A stretch of 64,000 nt of DNA from Stutzerimonas nosocomialis (GCF_005876855.1 NZ_QLAE01000021.1:1-64000); one strand, 5' to 3'. Positions 25,345 through 36,463 are shown, numbered from the stretch's first letter. Notes: generated by a model from the sequence alone, not told the origin. A program made the numbers and translations.

Positions 25345-25364
25345 GGCGCCTCTTCGGAGGCGCC
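25345..25364 (+). terminator. Hairpin with TTCG tetraloop after dctP
   Basis: An 8-bp GC-rich stem (GGCGCCTC / GAGGCGCC) closes a TTCG loop nine bases after the dctP stop. There is no T-tract, so it may be an mRNA 3'-end stabiliser or a partial terminator that reduces read-through into the repressor gene. Confidence 0.6.
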
Positions 25365-25407
25365 TGCCAAACGGTAGAATCGCGCCTCCCCAGTTTCCGG
25401 ATCCGTC

Positions 25408-26427
25408 ATGAGTTCTCGTCGCCGCCGCTCGCCGGAGCGAGCCACCCTGTCCGATGTCGCCAAGAGCGCCGGCTGTTCGCTGATGTCCGCATCGCGGGCG
25501 CTGTCGCAACCCGAACGGGTATCCGATGCCCTGCGCGAGCGGGTCATGGAGGCGGTGCGGGCGCTGGGCTACGTGCCGCACCCCGCGGCCCGCAGCCTGG
25601 CCAGCGCCCGTTCCAACCTGGTCGCGGTGATCATCCCGTCGCTGTCCAACGCGGTCTTCGTCGACACCGTGGAGGCGATCCAGCGGGTGCTGATGCCTGC
25701 CGGCTACGAGCTGATGATCGGGGTGAGCCATTACCGTCCCGAAGAAGACGAGCGGCTGCTGCGGGCCTATCTGGCGCATCAGCCGGCCGGGCTGCTGGTG
25801 ACCGGTTTCGAGCGCAGCGACGCGGCGCGCGAGGTGCTCGGCAGCTACGACAGTCCCATCGTGACCCTGATGGAGCTCAGCGACGCCGAGGAAGACTATT
25901 GCGTCGGGTTCTCGCAGTTCGACGCCGGCGCGCAGATGACGCGCCACCTGCTGCAGCGCGGTTACCGGCACATCGCCTTCGCCGCCGCCCAGCTGGACCC
26001 GCGAACCCTGCAGCGCGCCGAAGGTTATCGCCAGGCGATGCGCGAGGCCGGGCGCCACGAACCGGCGCTGGAGCTGCTGACCCCCGCGGTGTCGTCCATT
26101 GGCCTGGGCGCCGAGCTGCTCGACCAGTTGCTGGCCCGCCATCCCGAAATCGATGCGGTGTTCTTCAACAACGACGACCTGGCGCTCGGCGCGCTGTTTC
26201 GCGCGCGTCAGCTGGCGCTCGAAGTGCCGCAGCGCCTGGCCATCGCCGGTTTCAACGATCTGCCGGCGGCGGCCTGGATGCATCCGGCGCTGACCACCGT
26301 ACGCACCACGCGCGGGCGGATAGGGGAGCTGGCCGGGCAGATGCTGCTCAGCCTGATGCGCGGCGAGCAGCCGCCGCAGCGGCGCATCGACGTGGGTTTC
26401 GAGGTGGTGATGCGTGACAGCGCCTGA
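25408..26427 (+). CDS. gntR: GntR-type LacI-family repressor of gluconate genes
   Basis: The 339-residue protein has a LacI helix-turn-helix (ATLSDVAKSAGCSLMSASRALSQPERVSD), the hinge helix (PHPAARSLASARS) and a periplasmic-binding-fold effector domain (LVAVIIPSLSNAVF, YSPE-like HYRPEEDERLL, FFNNDDLALGALF, IAGFNDLP). This composition is that of GntR of gluconate catabolism. Its predicted operator, TGGTAGCGCTACCA-like, occurs twice in the adjacent operon. The gene lies 71 bases after dctP in the same direction and may be partly cotranscribed. Confidence 0.9.
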   Translation: MSSRRRRSPERATLSDVAKSAGCSLMSASRALSQPERVSDALRERVMEAVRALGYVPHPAARSLASARSNLVAVIIPSLSNAVFVDTVEAIQRVLMPAGYELMIGVSHYRPEEDERLLRAYLAHQPAGLLVTGFERSDAAREVLGSYDSPIVTLMELSDAEEDYCVGFSQFDAGAQMTRHLLQRGYRHIAFAAAQLDPRTLQRAEGYRQAMREAGRHEPALELLTPAVSSIGLGAELLDQLLARHPEIDAVFFNNDDLALGALFRARQLALEVPQRLAIAGFNDLPAAAWMHPALTTVRTTRGRIGELAGQMLLSLMRGEQPPQRRIDVGFEVVMRDSA

Positions 26428-26441
26428 GGCGCTGCGCCCGC

Positions 26442-27359
26442 TCACTCGGCCCGGCTTGCCTGGGCGGTGACCTGCTGGGCGATCTCGATCATCTGTTCGC
26501 GCATCCAGCGGTTGGCCGGGTCCTGGTCCGTGCTCTCGTGCCAGTAGATGTGGGTTTCCAGCGTCGGGATGTCCACCGGCAGCGGCGCCTGATGCAGGTC
26601 GTGGCGGCGGGCGAAGCGCTCCGGCACGGTCACCGCCATGTCGGTCTGCTGGATGACCTGGGTCGCCATCATGTAGTGCTGCGAGCGCAGGGCGATCTTG
26701 CGCTGCTGGCCCATCTTGCCCAGCGCCAGGTCGACCATGCCCAGGCCGCTGCGGCGGCTGGAGATGTGGATGTGCGACAGCGACAGATACTCCTCCAGGC
26801 TCAGGCGTTCCTTGGCCAGCGGATGCCCGCGGCGCATGGCGCAGACGTAGCGGTCCTCCAGCAGCTTGACGTGGCGGACCTGCGGATCGGTATTGAGGGG
26901 CGCGTCCATGGCGAAATCCAGCCGCCCGGCGGCCAGTTCCTTGGTGGTCTCGCGGCGCTTGGCCAGCATGCTTTCGATCTTCACGTTCGGCGCAAGCCGG
27001 CGCAGCCGCTGGAACAGGGGCGGCAGGACCACCGCCTCGGTGAGGTCGGTCATGCTGATGCGGAAGGTCTTGTTGGCCTGCAGCGGGTTGAAGGTGCGGC
27101 TTTCCTGGACCGACACCCGCAGCAGCTGCAGTGCGTTGCGCACCGGGCCGATGATGTTCTGGGCCATGGGTGTGGGCACCATGCCTTGCGCGGTGCGCAC
27201 GAACAGCGGGTCGTTGAAGGTCTCGCGCAGGCGGGCCAGGGCGTTGGAAACCGCGGGCTGGGTGATGCCGACGATCTGCCCGGCACGGGTCAGATTCGCC
27301 TCGGTATAGATGGCATCGAACACGATGAACAGATTGAGATCGACCTTGTTCAGATTCAT
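26442..27359 (-). CDS. LysR-family regulator divergent from an acyl-CoA dehydrogenase
   Basis: The 305-residue protein has the LysR N-terminal domain MNLNKVDLNLFIVFDAIYTEAN then GITQPAVSNALARLRETFNDPLFVR, of the NodD/LinR-like subgroup that starts with L-N-L-F, and an effector domain from about residue 90. The ATG at 27359 is preferred; the extension to 27458 reads through the divergent promoter region. The 141-base AT-rich gap to the acyl-CoA dehydrogenase gene contains an ATCA-N8-TGAT repeat that could be its site. Regulation of that dehydrogenase is inferred from gene orientation only. Confidence 0.88.
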   Translation of the reverse strand: MNLNKVDLNLFIVFDAIYTEANLTRAGQIVGITQPAVSNALARLRETFNDPLFVRTAQGMVPTPMAQNIIGPVRNALQLLRVSVQESRTFNPLQANKTFRISMTDLTEAVVLPPLFQRLRRLAPNVKIESMLAKRRETTKELAAGRLDFAMDAPLNTDPQVRHVKLLEDRYVCAMRRGHPLAKERLSLEEYLSLSHIHISSRRSGLGMVDLALGKMGQQRKIALRSQHYMMATQVIQQTDMAVTVPERFARRHDLHQAPLPVDIPTLETHIYWHESTDQDPANRWMREQMIEIAQQVTAQASRAE

Positions 27360-27500
27360 TTCCGTATGTGCTCCGCTTCTATTTGTTTTCGCGATCATAT
27401 ATCGGTGATGAATGTTAATACACACCGAAAATAGCTTAGATAAATCAAAGTCCCTCAACTAGCATTCCTGCCACAACACCCACCCGCAGAAGGTATCCCC

Positions 27501-28727
27501 ATGGATTTCGCCTACTCCCCCAAGGTTCAAGAGCTGCGAGAGCGCGTCCAGGCGTTCATGGATGCGCATGTCTATCCGGCCGAAAAGATCTTCTACCAGC
27601 AGGTCGCCGAAGGCGATCGCTGGCAGCCCACCGCGATAGTCGAAGAACTCAAGGCGAAGGCGAAGGCCGAGGGACTGTGGAACCTCTTCCTGCCCGATTC
27701 CGAACTCGGATTCGGGCTCACCAACCTCGAATACGCGCCGCTGGCCGAAATCATGGGCAGCTCGGGGCTGGGCTCCGAAGCCTTCAACTGCTCGGCGCCG
27801 GACACCGGCAACATGGAAGTCCTGGTGCGCTACGGCAGCGAGGCGCAGAAGAAACAGTGGCTCGAGCCCCTGCTGCGCGGCGAGATCCGTTCGGCCTTCG
27901 GCATGACCGAGCCGGCGGTGGCGTCCTCCGACGCGACCAACATGCAGGCCCGTGCCGTGCGCGAGGGCGACGAGTGGGTGATCAACGGCCGCAAGTGGTG
28001 GACCTCCGGTGCCTGCGACCCGCGCTGCAAGGTGATGATCTTCATGGGCCTGACCAATCCGGATGCGCCGCGCCACCAGCAGCACTCGATGATCCTGGTG
28101 CCGATGGATGCGCCCGGCCTGAAGGTACTCCGCCCGCTACCGGTGTTCGGTTACGACGATGCGCCCCATGGCCACGCCGAAGTGCTGCTGGAGAACGTGC
28201 GGGTGCCGTACGAGAACGTGCTGCTGGGCGAGGGCCGCGGGTTCGAGATCGCCCAGGGTCGCCTGGGACCGGGCCGTATCCACCACTGCATGCGTTCGGT
28301 GGGGGTCGCCGAGCGCGCCCTGAAGCTGATGTGCGAGCGCTCGGTCAGCCGCACCGCTTTCGGCAAGCCGCTGGCGCGCCTGGGCGCCAACCTCGACCAC
28401 ATCGCCGAGTCGCGGATCGAGATCAACATGGCGCGCATGCTGACGCTCAATGCGGCCTACATGATGGATACGGTGGGCAACAAGATCGCGGCCAGCGAGA
28501 TCGCCCAGATCAAGGTCGTGGCGCCGAACGTCGCGCTGAAGGTGATCGACCGCGCCATCCAGATCCACGGCGGTGCCGGTGTGTCCGAGGACTTCCCGCT
28601 GGCCCACTGGTATGCGGCGCAGCGCACCCTGCGTCTGGCCGACGGCCCGGACGAAGTGCACCGCGCCTCGATCGCCAAGCTGGAGCTCGGCAAGTACGTG
28701 CCACGCGAGCTGTTGCGCAGTCACTGA
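27501..28727 (+). CDS. Acyl-CoA dehydrogenase
   Basis: The 408-residue flavoenzyme catalyses alpha,beta-dehydrogenation of acyl-CoA thioesters. Recognised segments are [29 protein letters not shown], a flavin-binding middle domain, [48 protein letters not shown], and the C-terminal [35 protein letters not shown]. The [10 protein letters not shown] and GGAGVSED motifs are like the ACAD10/11-type branch, so branched or hydroxylated acyl chains are possible. It is a single gene with its own terminator, divergent from a LysR regulator. Confidence 0.93.
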   Translation: MDFAYSPKVQELRERVQAFMDAHVYPAEKIFYQQVAEGDRWQPTAIVEELKAKAKAEGLWNLFLPDSELGFGLTNLEYAPLAEIMGSSGLGSEAFNCSAPDTGNMEVLVRYGSEAQKKQWLEPLLRGEIRSAFGMTEPAVASSDATNMQARAVREGDEWVINGRKWWTSGACDPRCKVMIFMGLTNPDAPRHQQHSMILVPMDAPGLKVLRPLPVFGYDDAPHGHAEVLLENVRVPYENVLLGEGRGFEIAQGRLGPGRIHHCMRSVGVAERALKLMCERSVSRTAFGKPLARLGANLDHIAESRIEINMARMLTLNAAYMMDTVGNKIAASEIAQIKVVAPNVALKVIDRAIQIHGGAGVSEDFPLAHWYAAQRTLRLADGPDEVHRASIAKLELGKYVPRELLRSH

Positions 28728-28743
28728 TCGAGCGACAGCACAT

Positions 28744-28770
28744 AAAAAGGCCCGCGTAAGAGGGCCTTTT
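28744..28770. terminator. Bidirectional rho-independent terminator
   Basis: AAAAAGGCCC and GGGCCTTTT form a stem with an eight-base loop and A/T tracts on both sides. It lies between the convergent acyl-CoA dehydrogenase and xylulokinase genes. Confidence 0.88.
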
Positions 28771-28801
28771 GCATCACGCCAGGCCGGGCGGCGGCGAGGC
28801 C

Positions 28802-30289
28802 TCAGCCGTGCAACGCTTCGATATGGCGCCGATAGCGACGATAGGCCTCGTCGTAGAGCGGCACGTTGTCCTGGATCGGCTGCACCGCGCTGCTCGCGTC
28901 CAGCCGCACGCAGCGCTCGCAGATGTCGGCGAGGCTGGCCGTCGGGTCGTCCTGACGGGCCAGGCACCAGGCCGCCTGTATCGCGCCTCCCAGGGCGGCC
29001 GCTTCGCTGTGCTCGGTGCAGATCACCGGCATCGCCATGCTGTCGGCCACCAGCTGGCGCCAGAGCGGGCTTTTCGCGCCGCCGCCGATCAGGCGGATGC
29101 TGTCGCTGTCGATCCCGTTGTCGTGCAGCAGGTCCAGGCCGAAGCGCAGGCCGAAGGTGGTGCCTTCGAGCACGGCGCGGCAGAGGTTGGCGCGGGTCAG
29201 GTTGTCGGCGGTCAGGCCGAGCAGGGTGCCGGTGGCGTTCGGCAGCGGCGGTACCCGCTCGCCGTTGAGAAAGGGCAGCATGCTGATGCCTTCGGCACCG
29301 ATCGGCGCCTGGGCGGCCAGCGTGCCGAAGCCCTCCAGATCCAGTTGCAGCAGCTCGCGCACCACGGCGTTGGCGTTGGTCAGGTTCATGGTGCAGATCA
29401 GCGACAGCCAGCCGCCCGAGGACGAGCAGAACGCGGCCACTTCCGGGTGGCGGCTCACCGCTGGCCGGTCGGTGTAGGCGTAGAGCGTGCCCGAGGTGCC
29501 GAGGCTCATGGTGATCATGCCCGGCGCGATGTTGCCGGTGCCGATCGCCCCCATCATGTTGTCGCCACCACCGCTGGAGACCAGCGCCCGCGGGTTCAGC
29601 CCCAGCCGTTCGGCGATCCCGGGGCGCAGCGTGCCGACCGGTGCGTGCGGTTCTATCAGCTCGGGCAAGGCCCGCTCGAGGCGTCCGCTGGGGTCGATCT
29701 GGCGCAGCAGCGGCAGGTCCCATTGGCGGGTGCGCACGTCGAAGTAGCCGCTGCCGGAGGCGTCACCGTATTCGGTGCAGCAGCGCCCGGTGAGCCAGTA
29801 GTTGAGGTAGTCGTGGGGCAGCAGGATGTGAGCGATGCGCTCGAACAGCGCGGCGTGATGGCGCTGCGTCCAGAGCAGCTTGGACAGCGTGTAGCCCGGC
29901 GCGATGGCGACCCCGAGCCGCTGCAGGGCGCCTTGCTGCCCGCCCAGCAATGCCAGCAGCTCATCGTTCTCGGGCGTCGATTCGGTATCGCACCAGAGCT
30001 TGGCCGGACGCAGCACCTCGCCGGCGGCATCCAGCGCGACGAGCCCGTGCTGCTGACCGGAAATGCCGATGCCGAGCACATCCCGACCCGGGCGACCGGC
30101 CTGGGCGAGCGCCATGCGGGTGGCTCGCTCGAAGGCATCGGTCCATTGCGTGACCTCCTGCTCGCGGCGCCCGTTGGGCCCGCTGATCAACTGGTGCGCA
30201 GCCGAGCCTTCGCCCAGCACCTGCCCGGTTTCGGCATCGAGCAGGATCGCCTTGGTGCCCTGGGTGCCGCAGTCGATGCCGAGGTACAT
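28802..30289 (-). CDS. mtlY: Xylulokinase of the mannitol/arabitol locus (MtlY)
   Basis: The 495-residue FGGY-family kinase begins MYLGIDCGTQGTKAILLDAE, with GISGQQHGLV, WCDTES, YGDASGSGYFDV, GGGDNMMGAIGTGN and the ATP-site GGGAKSPLWRQLVADSM. It phosphorylates D-xylulose, the product of D-arabitol oxidation by the mannitol dehydrogenase of the same operon. It is the last gene of the unit; the start lies 14 bases after the mtlD stop, preceded by GGAGGTCGCTC. The position matches mtlY of the Pseudomonas fluorescens operon. Confidence 0.92.
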   Translation of the reverse strand: MYLGIDCGTQGTKAILLDAETGQVLGEGSAAHQLISGPNGRREQEVTQWTDAFERATRMALAQAGRPGRDVLGIGISGQQHGLVALDAAGEVLRPAKLWCDTESTPENDELLALLGGQQGALQRLGVAIAPGYTLSKLLWTQRHHAALFERIAHILLPHDYLNYWLTGRCCTEYGDASGSGYFDVRTRQWDLPLLRQIDPSGRLERALPELIEPHAPVGTLRPGIAERLGLNPRALVSSGGGDNMMGAIGTGNIAPGMITMSLGTSGTLYAYTDRPAVSRHPEVAAFCSSSGGWLSLICTMNLTNANAVVRELLQLDLEGFGTLAAQAPIGAEGISMLPFLNGERVPPLPNATGTLLGLTADNLTRANLCRAVLEGTTFGLRFGLDLLHDNGIDSDSIRLIGGGAKSPLWRQLVADSMAMPVICTEHSEAAALGGAIQAAWCLARQDDPTASLADICERCVRLDASSAVQPIQDNVPLYDEAYRRYRRHIEALHG

Positions 30290-30303
30290 GAGCGACCTCC
30301 TGT

Positions 30304-31779
30304 TCAGTAGGTGAGCAACAGCTCGAGGGTGCCCTTGACGCCCAGGCTGCGCAAGCGTTGCAGGCCGCGCTCGAAGGCTTCGACGAAGGCGGCGGAGCGG
30401 ATCAGGTGCGGGCCGAAGATCTCTTCGCGGCCGAGCAGGCGCTGGGCGAGGCCTTCGTCCTGGTCGACCAGTGCCTGGCAGAAATCCGCACGCGGGTCGG
30501 GAATCCGGTAGCGGTTGCCCAGCTCGTCCACGCCCCGCAGATAGAGCGCCCAGGCGGCCACGACCAGGGCCGCGCGATCGAGCTGGGCGTGGTCGGCGAT
30601 CAGGCGGTTGATGGTCGGGATGGTGAACTTGGGAAACTTCGACGAACCGTCCGAGCAGACGCGCTCGAGCTGGTCGGCAATCGCCTGGTTGGAGAAGCGC
30701 TTGATGAGGGTGTTCTTGTACGCGGTCAGGTCGATGCCCGGAACCGCGGCCAGTTGCGGCGTCACGTCCAGGTCCATGTAGGCGCGGATGTAGCCGACGA
30801 ACAGCGGATCGGCCATGGTCTCGTGGACGAAACGGTAGCCGCGCAGCCAGCCGAGGTAGGTCAGGGCCAGGTGGCTGCCGTTGAGCAGCTTGATCTTCAT
30901 CTCCTCATAAGGCGTGACGTCGTCGGTGAACTGCACGCCGACCTTTTCCCAGGCCGGGCGGCCGTTGACGAACTTGTCTTCCAGAACCCATTGCAGGAAG
31001 GGTTCGCAGACCACCGGCCAGGCGTCGTCGATGCCGTGTTCGTCATGCAGGTCGAGGCGATGCTGGGTGCTGGTCATCGGTGTGATGCGGTCGACCATGG
31101 CGTTGGGGAAGCTCACGTGCTCGGCGATCCAGTCGGCCAGCTGCGGATCGAGCAGGGTGGCGAAGGCGATCAGCGCCTTGCGCGTGACCTCGCCGTTGTG
31201 CGGCAGGTTATCGCAGGACATCAGGGTGAAGGGCGCGACGCCGGCGCGCCGGCGCGCGGCGAGGGCGGCGCAGATCAGGCCGAACACGCTGATCGGCTCG
31301 TCGCGGTTCATCAGGTCGTGCTGGATCAGGGGCAGCCCGGCGTTGAACTCGCCGGTGCTGTCGTCCATGCAGTAGCCGCCTTCGGTGATGGTCAGGGAGA
31401 CGATGCGAATGGCCGGGTCGGCCAGCCGGGCGATCACGGCGGCGGAACCGTCCTCGACCAGCAGCATGTCGCGGATCGCCCCCATCACCTGCACCTTGGT
31501 GTCCGGATGGTCGTCGAGTTCGACCAGGGTGTAGAGGTAGTCCTGGCCGGCCAGCGCGTCGCGCATGGCGCGCTCTTCAGGGCGCGTGCCGATGCCGCAG
31601 ATGCCCCAGTCCAGGCCCTCGCCCTCGTTCATCAGCGCTTCGGTGTAGACCGCCTGGTGGGCCCGGTGGAAGCCGCCCACGCCGATGTGGGCGATGCCGG
31701 CGGTCACGCTGTCCAGGCGATAGGTCGGCTGGCGCACGTGGGCGCCCAGGTTCGGCAGGTTGTTCTGGTTCAACTTCAT
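30304..31779 (-). CDS. mtlD: Mannitol 2-dehydrogenase (MtlD)
   Basis: The 491-residue polyol-specific long-chain dehydrogenase oxidises D-mannitol to D-fructose (and D-arabitol to D-xylulose) with NAD+. It matches the P. fluorescens enzyme as I recall it over its whole length: GIAHIGVGGFHRAHQAVYTEALM at the nucleotide-binding end, LTITEGGYCMDDSTGEF, FTLMSCDNLPHNGEVTRKAL, FPNAMVDRITPMTS and LLNGSHLALTYLG with the catalytic Lys just before (EEMKIK). The ATG at 31779 reproduces the known N-terminus MKLNQNNL; a start six codons upstream has no ribosome binding site. Confidence 0.95.
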   Translation of the reverse strand: MKLNQNNLPNLGAHVRQPTYRLDSVTAGIAHIGVGGFHRAHQAVYTEALMNEGEGLDWGICGIGTRPEERAMRDALAGQDYLYTLVELDDHPDTKVQVMGAIRDMLLVEDGSAAVIARLADPAIRIVSLTITEGGYCMDDSTGEFNAGLPLIQHDLMNRDEPISVFGLICAALAARRRAGVAPFTLMSCDNLPHNGEVTRKALIAFATLLDPQLADWIAEHVSFPNAMVDRITPMTSTQHRLDLHDEHGIDDAWPVVCEPFLQWVLEDKFVNGRPAWEKVGVQFTDDVTPYEEMKIKLLNGSHLALTYLGWLRGYRFVHETMADPLFVGYIRAYMDLDVTPQLAAVPGIDLTAYKNTLIKRFSNQAIADQLERVCSDGSSKFPKFTIPTINRLIADHAQLDRAALVVAAWALYLRGVDELGNRYRIPDPRADFCQALVDQDEGLAQRLLGREEIFGPHLIRSAAFVEAFERGLQRLRSLGVKGTLELLLTY

Positions 31780-31877
31780 GATCGGTCTCGCTGGCATGAG
31801 GGGGCGTTGCAGCGCCGCTGCCCAGGCGCGGCCGGGCAACGGGTCCACGAAATGGCGGCCGCCGCGGCGGCCCGGAC

Positions 31878-32981
<1,104 letters not shown>

Positions 32982-33052
32982 GGGAGTTCCTCTTCAGAGA
33001 GCGTCGTGACGCGCGGCGCCTGCCGCGAGCGATGGAGTGATCGGGCGGCCGC

Positions 33053-33886
33053 TCATTTCACGGCACCGAAGGAAAGGCCGCGCACCAGCTGCTTCTGGCT
33101 GATCCAGCCGAAGACGAGAATGGGGGCGCAGGCGAGGGTGGAAACGGCCGAGAGCTTGGCCCAGAACAATCCCTCGGGGCTGGAGTAGGAGGCGATCAGC
33201 GCCGTCAGCGGCGCCGCGTTGGCCGAGGTCAGGTTGAGCGACCAGAAGGCCTCGTTCCAGCACAGGATCAGCGACAGCAGGACGGTCGAGGCCAGGCCGC
33301 CCTTGCTGATCGGCAGCAGCACGCGGGTCATTTCCTGGAAGATGCTGGCGCCGTCCATCCGCGCCGCTTCGAGGATGTCGCGGGGGATGTCCTTGAAGTA
33401 GGTGTAGATCATCCAGACCATGATCGGCAGGTTGATCAGCGTGTAGATCACGATCAGCACGCTGCGGCTGTCGAGCAGGCCGAACTGCTTGGCCAGCAGG
33501 TAGATCGGCACCAGTACGCCCACCGGCGGCAGCATCTTGGTCGAGAGCATCCAGAGCAGGGTGCCCTTGGTGCGCTTGGTCTCGAAGAAGGCCATGGAGT
33601 AGGCCGCGGGAATGGCGATCAGCATGCCCAGCGCGGTGGCGCCGAAGGAGATGGTCACCGAGTTCCAGGCGTACTTGAAGTAACCGCTGCGGTCCTGGAT
33701 GTGCAGGTAGTTTTCCAGCGTCGGGGTGAAGATGAACTGCGGCGGCGTGGCGAAGGCGTCGATCTCGGTCTTCAGGCTCGTCAGCAGCATCCAGAAGATC
33801 GGGAAGAACAGCAGCAGCGCCACCGTCCAGGCCGCGATGCCGACCAGCGTGGTGTTCAGTCGGCGGCTTTGTTTGAGCGTCAGCAT
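33053..33886 (-). CDS. mtlG: Polyol ABC transporter permease (MtlG)
   Basis: The 277-residue MalG-type permease has six membrane helices and the EAA-loop for ATPase contact (DILEAARMDGASIFQEMTRVLLPISKGG). The N-terminus has SLKTEIDAFATPPQFIF, and the C-terminus LVRGLSFGAVK is typical. It pairs with MtlF, whose gene ends 10 bases before its start. Confidence 0.95.
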   Translation of the reverse strand: MLTLKQSRRLNTTLVGIAAWTVALLLFFPIFWMLLTSLKTEIDAFATPPQFIFTPTLENYLHIQDRSGYFKYAWNSVTISFGATALGMLIAIPAAYSMAFFETKRTKGTLLWMLSTKMLPPVGVLVPIYLLAKQFGLLDSRSVLIVIYTLINLPIMVWMIYTYFKDIPRDILEAARMDGASIFQEMTRVLLPISKGGLASTVLLSLILCWNEAFWSLNLTSANAAPLTALIASYSSPEGLFWAKLSAVSTLACAPILVFGWISQKQLVRGLSFGAVK

Positions 33887-33896
33887 GAGTCCGGCC

Positions 33897-34832
33897 TCAG
33901 TATTTTTCGGTGAGGTTCTTGCCGAGCATCCGCACCAGGATGATCGCCGCGATGTTGGCGATGACCACCGCGATCAGGCCGCCGGCCGATGCCATGCCGA
34001 CGTCGAACTGCAGCAGCGCCTGGTTGTAGATCAGGTAGGCGAGGTTGGTGGAGGCGTAGCCCGGCCCCCCGCTGGTGGTGGTGAAGATCTCGGCGAACAC
34101 CGAGAGCAGGAAGATCGTCTCGATCATCACCACCACCGCGATCGGCCGCGCCAGGTGGGGCAGCGTCAGGTGCCAGAAGATGGCGATGGGCCCGGCGCCG
34201 TCGAGGCGGGCGGCTTCCTTCTGCTCCTGGTCGAGCGACTGCATGGCGGTCATCAGGATCAGGATGGCGAAGGGCAGCCACTGCCAGGAGACGATGATCA
34301 CGATCGACAGCAGCGGGTGCTGGGCCAGCCAGTCCACCGGCTGCGCGCCGAAGAAGCGCCAGACCGCGGCGAGGATGCCCGAGACCGGGTGGTAGATCAG
34401 GTTCTTCCAGACCAGCGCGCTCACCGTCGGCATGATGAAGAACGGCGAGATCAGCAGCACCCGGGTGATGCCCCGCCCGGGGAAATCGGCCGCTTCGAGC
34501 AGGGCCGAGATCAGCACGCCGAGCACGACGCTGATCAGCAGCACGCTGCCGACCAGGATCAGGGTGTTGAGCATGCCGGGCATGAAGCCGGCGTCGGTCA
34601 GGAAGTACTCGAAGTTCTCCAGGCCGACGAAATCGTTGTCGCCGGGATAGAGCAGGTTGTAGCGGATGACGGAGAAGTACACCGTCATCCCCAGGGGCAC
34701 GATCATCCACAGCAGCAGCAACGCCACCGACGGGCTGACCAGAAACCAGCCGGGCTTGAGGCGACGCCGGGACGAGGGCCGGTCCTGGTGGGCGTCGGCC
34801 CGCTCGGTATCGAGAGTCGTGGTGCTAGTCAT
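33897..34832 (-). CDS. mtlF: Polyol ABC transporter permease (MtlF)
   Basis: The 311-residue MalF/UgpA-type permease has an N-terminal cytoplasmic tail (ERADAHQDRPSSRRRLK), six membrane helices and the EAA-loop KEAARLDGAGPIAIFWHLTLPHLARP. It is the first permease gene after the binding-protein gene mtlE, from which it is separated by 86 bases. Confidence 0.95.
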   Translation of the reverse strand: MTSTTTLDTERADAHQDRPSSRRRLKPGWFLVSPSVALLLLWMIVPLGMTVYFSVIRYNLLYPGDNDFVGLENFEYFLTDAGFMPGMLNTLILVGSVLLISVVLGVLISALLEAADFPGRGITRVLLISPFFIMPTVSALVWKNLIYHPVSGILAAVWRFFGAQPVDWLAQHPLLSIVIIVSWQWLPFAILILMTAMQSLDQEQKEAARLDGAGPIAIFWHLTLPHLARPIAVVVMIETIFLLSVFAEIFTTTSGGPGYASTNLAYLIYNQALLQFDVGMASAGGLIAVVIANIAAIILVRMLGKNLTEKY

Positions 34833-34918
34833 CAGGCTGTGCTCCGGGGACAGCGGCGCGCAGCGGACCGGATCGAGGCGATCCGGCCATGCGCATGTCC
34901 ATCAGCGAGTGGGGTGGC

Positions 34919-36223
34919 TTATTTCGGGTAGCCGGCGCGTTTCATTTCCCGCGTCGTCGACTGCTGCACGGCGTTGAGCATCTGCTCGACGGGCATCTGC
35001 CCGGTCAGCGCCGCGGCGAACATCTTGCCGACCTGCGTACCGATGGCCTGGAACTCGGGAATGGTGACCAGCTGGATGCCGACGTAGGGCACCGGCTTGG
35101 CCGACGGGTCGGCCGGATCGGCCTGCTTGAGCGATTCCAGCGTCACGCGGGCGAAGGGCGCGGCCGTCATGTACTCGTCGTTGTAGGTCGATTCACGGGT
35201 GCCTGGCGGCACGTTGGCCACGCCATCGGTCTCGGCGACCAGTTCGGCGTATTCCCTGGAAGTCGCCCAGGCGGTGAAGGTCTTGGCCGAGTCCTTGCTC
35301 TTGGAGCTGGTGGGGATCGCCAGCGCCCAGGAATACAGCCACGCCGAGCCCTTCTCGGTGGTCTCGTGGGGCGCGAAGGTGAAGCCGACCTGGTCGGCGA
35401 CGCGGCTCTGGGAGGCATCGGTGACGAACGAGCCGGCCACGGTGGCGTCGACCCACATGGCGCACTTGCCGCTGTTGAACAGCGCGAGATTCTCGTTGAA
35501 GCCGTTGCTCGACGCGCCGGGCGGGCCGTAGTTGCGCAGGGTGTCGACGTAGAAGTTCGCCGCCCGGGTCCATTCCTCGCCGGTGAATTCGGGCTGCCAT
35601 TTCTCGTCGAACCAGCGCGCGCCGAAGGCATTCGCGACCGTGGTCACCAGCGCCATGTTCTCGCCCCAGCCGGCCTTGCCGCGCAGGCAGATGCCGTACT
35701 GGTCCTTGCCGGGCTGGTGGAGCTTCTGGGCGAACTCGGCCATCTGCGTCCAGGTCGGGCGCTCGGGCATCTGCAGGCCCGCGGCCTCGAACAGGTCGGT
35801 TCGGTAGTAGGTCATCGAGCTTTCGGCATAGAACGGCAGCGCGTACAGGGTGCCGTCCACCGACAGACCCTCGCGCACGGAGGGGAAGACGTCGTCGAGA
35901 TCGTAGCCCTCGGGCAGGTCCGTCATGGCTTCGAGCCAACCCTTGGCGCCCCACAGCGAGGCTTCGTACATGCCGATGGTCAGCACGTCGAACTGGCCGC
36001 CCTGGGTGGCGATATCGGTGGTCAGGCGCTGGCGCAGCACGTTTTCCTCGAGCACCACCCAGTTGAGGTTGATGTCGGGATGATGCTGTTCGAAGGTCTT
36101 GGAGAGGCGCTGCATGCGGATCATGTCAGCGTTGTTGACGGTGGCGATGGTCAGGGTTTCTGCCGACGCTGCGCTGGCCAGGACCAGGCAGGCGGTGCCA
36201 ACAAGAGTTTTGCCGATATGCAT
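34919..36223 (-). CDS. mtlE: Polyol ABC transporter binding protein (MtlE)
   Basis: The 434-residue extracellular solute-binding protein (family 1) has a signal peptide MHIGKTLVGTACLVLASAAS cleaved near SAETL. The mature sequence contains NNADMIRMQRLSKTFEQHHP, GQFDVLTIGMYEASLWG and LPFYAESSMTYYRTDLFEAAG. It captures mannitol, arabitol or glucitol for MtlFGK. The ATG at 36223 has GAGGAG 8 bases upstream; the longer frame to 36388 runs through the promoter region. It is the first structural gene of the operon, downstream of mtlR. Confidence 0.95.
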   Translation of the reverse strand: MHIGKTLVGTACLVLASAASAETLTIATVNNADMIRMQRLSKTFEQHHPDINLNWVVLEENVLRQRLTTDIATQGGQFDVLTIGMYEASLWGAKGWLEAMTDLPEGYDLDDVFPSVREGLSVDGTLYALPFYAESSMTYYRTDLFEAAGLQMPERPTWTQMAEFAQKLHQPGKDQYGICLRGKAGWGENMALVTTVANAFGARWFDEKWQPEFTGEEWTRAANFYVDTLRNYGPPGASSNGFNENLALFNSGKCAMWVDATVAGSFVTDASQSRVADQVGFTFAPHETTEKGSAWLYSWALAIPTSSKSKDSAKTFTAWATSREYAELVAETDGVANVPPGTRESTYNDEYMTAAPFARVTLESLKQADPADPSAKPVPYVGIQLVTIPEFQAIGTQVGKMFAAALTGQMPVEQMLNAVQQSTTREMKRAGYPK

Positions 36224-36313
36224 GTCGGACTCCTCTTCCACGCCGACGTGGGCGTCGGAAGTTTTTATTGTTGTTGTGGATGCCGCGCGATGAACGCGGC
36301 CCTCTCGCAGGCC

Positions 36314-36342
36314 ATTACAACGCTGCCGACGCACGGCAACAA
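36314..36342 (-). promoter_or_regulatory. Candidate mtlE promoter
   Basis: On the minus strand TTGTTG (36337-36342) and TGTAAT (36314-36319) are separated by 17 bases, within a locally AT-rich 240-base gap between mtlR and mtlE. The weak -35 fits an activator-dependent promoter; the AraC-type MtlR would bind just upstream. No confident MtlR site could be defined by eye. Confidence 0.4.
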
Positions 36343-36463
36343 AGCCGTGAATACACATCAATTGGTACTTTTTTGCACTCGTCAGCAAATTGGCTCTCCC
36401 GCCTGAGCCCGGCCTGTGTCGGTGGGCGAAGCGGGCGTACGGTTTTTTGGCGGGATTTGCGTA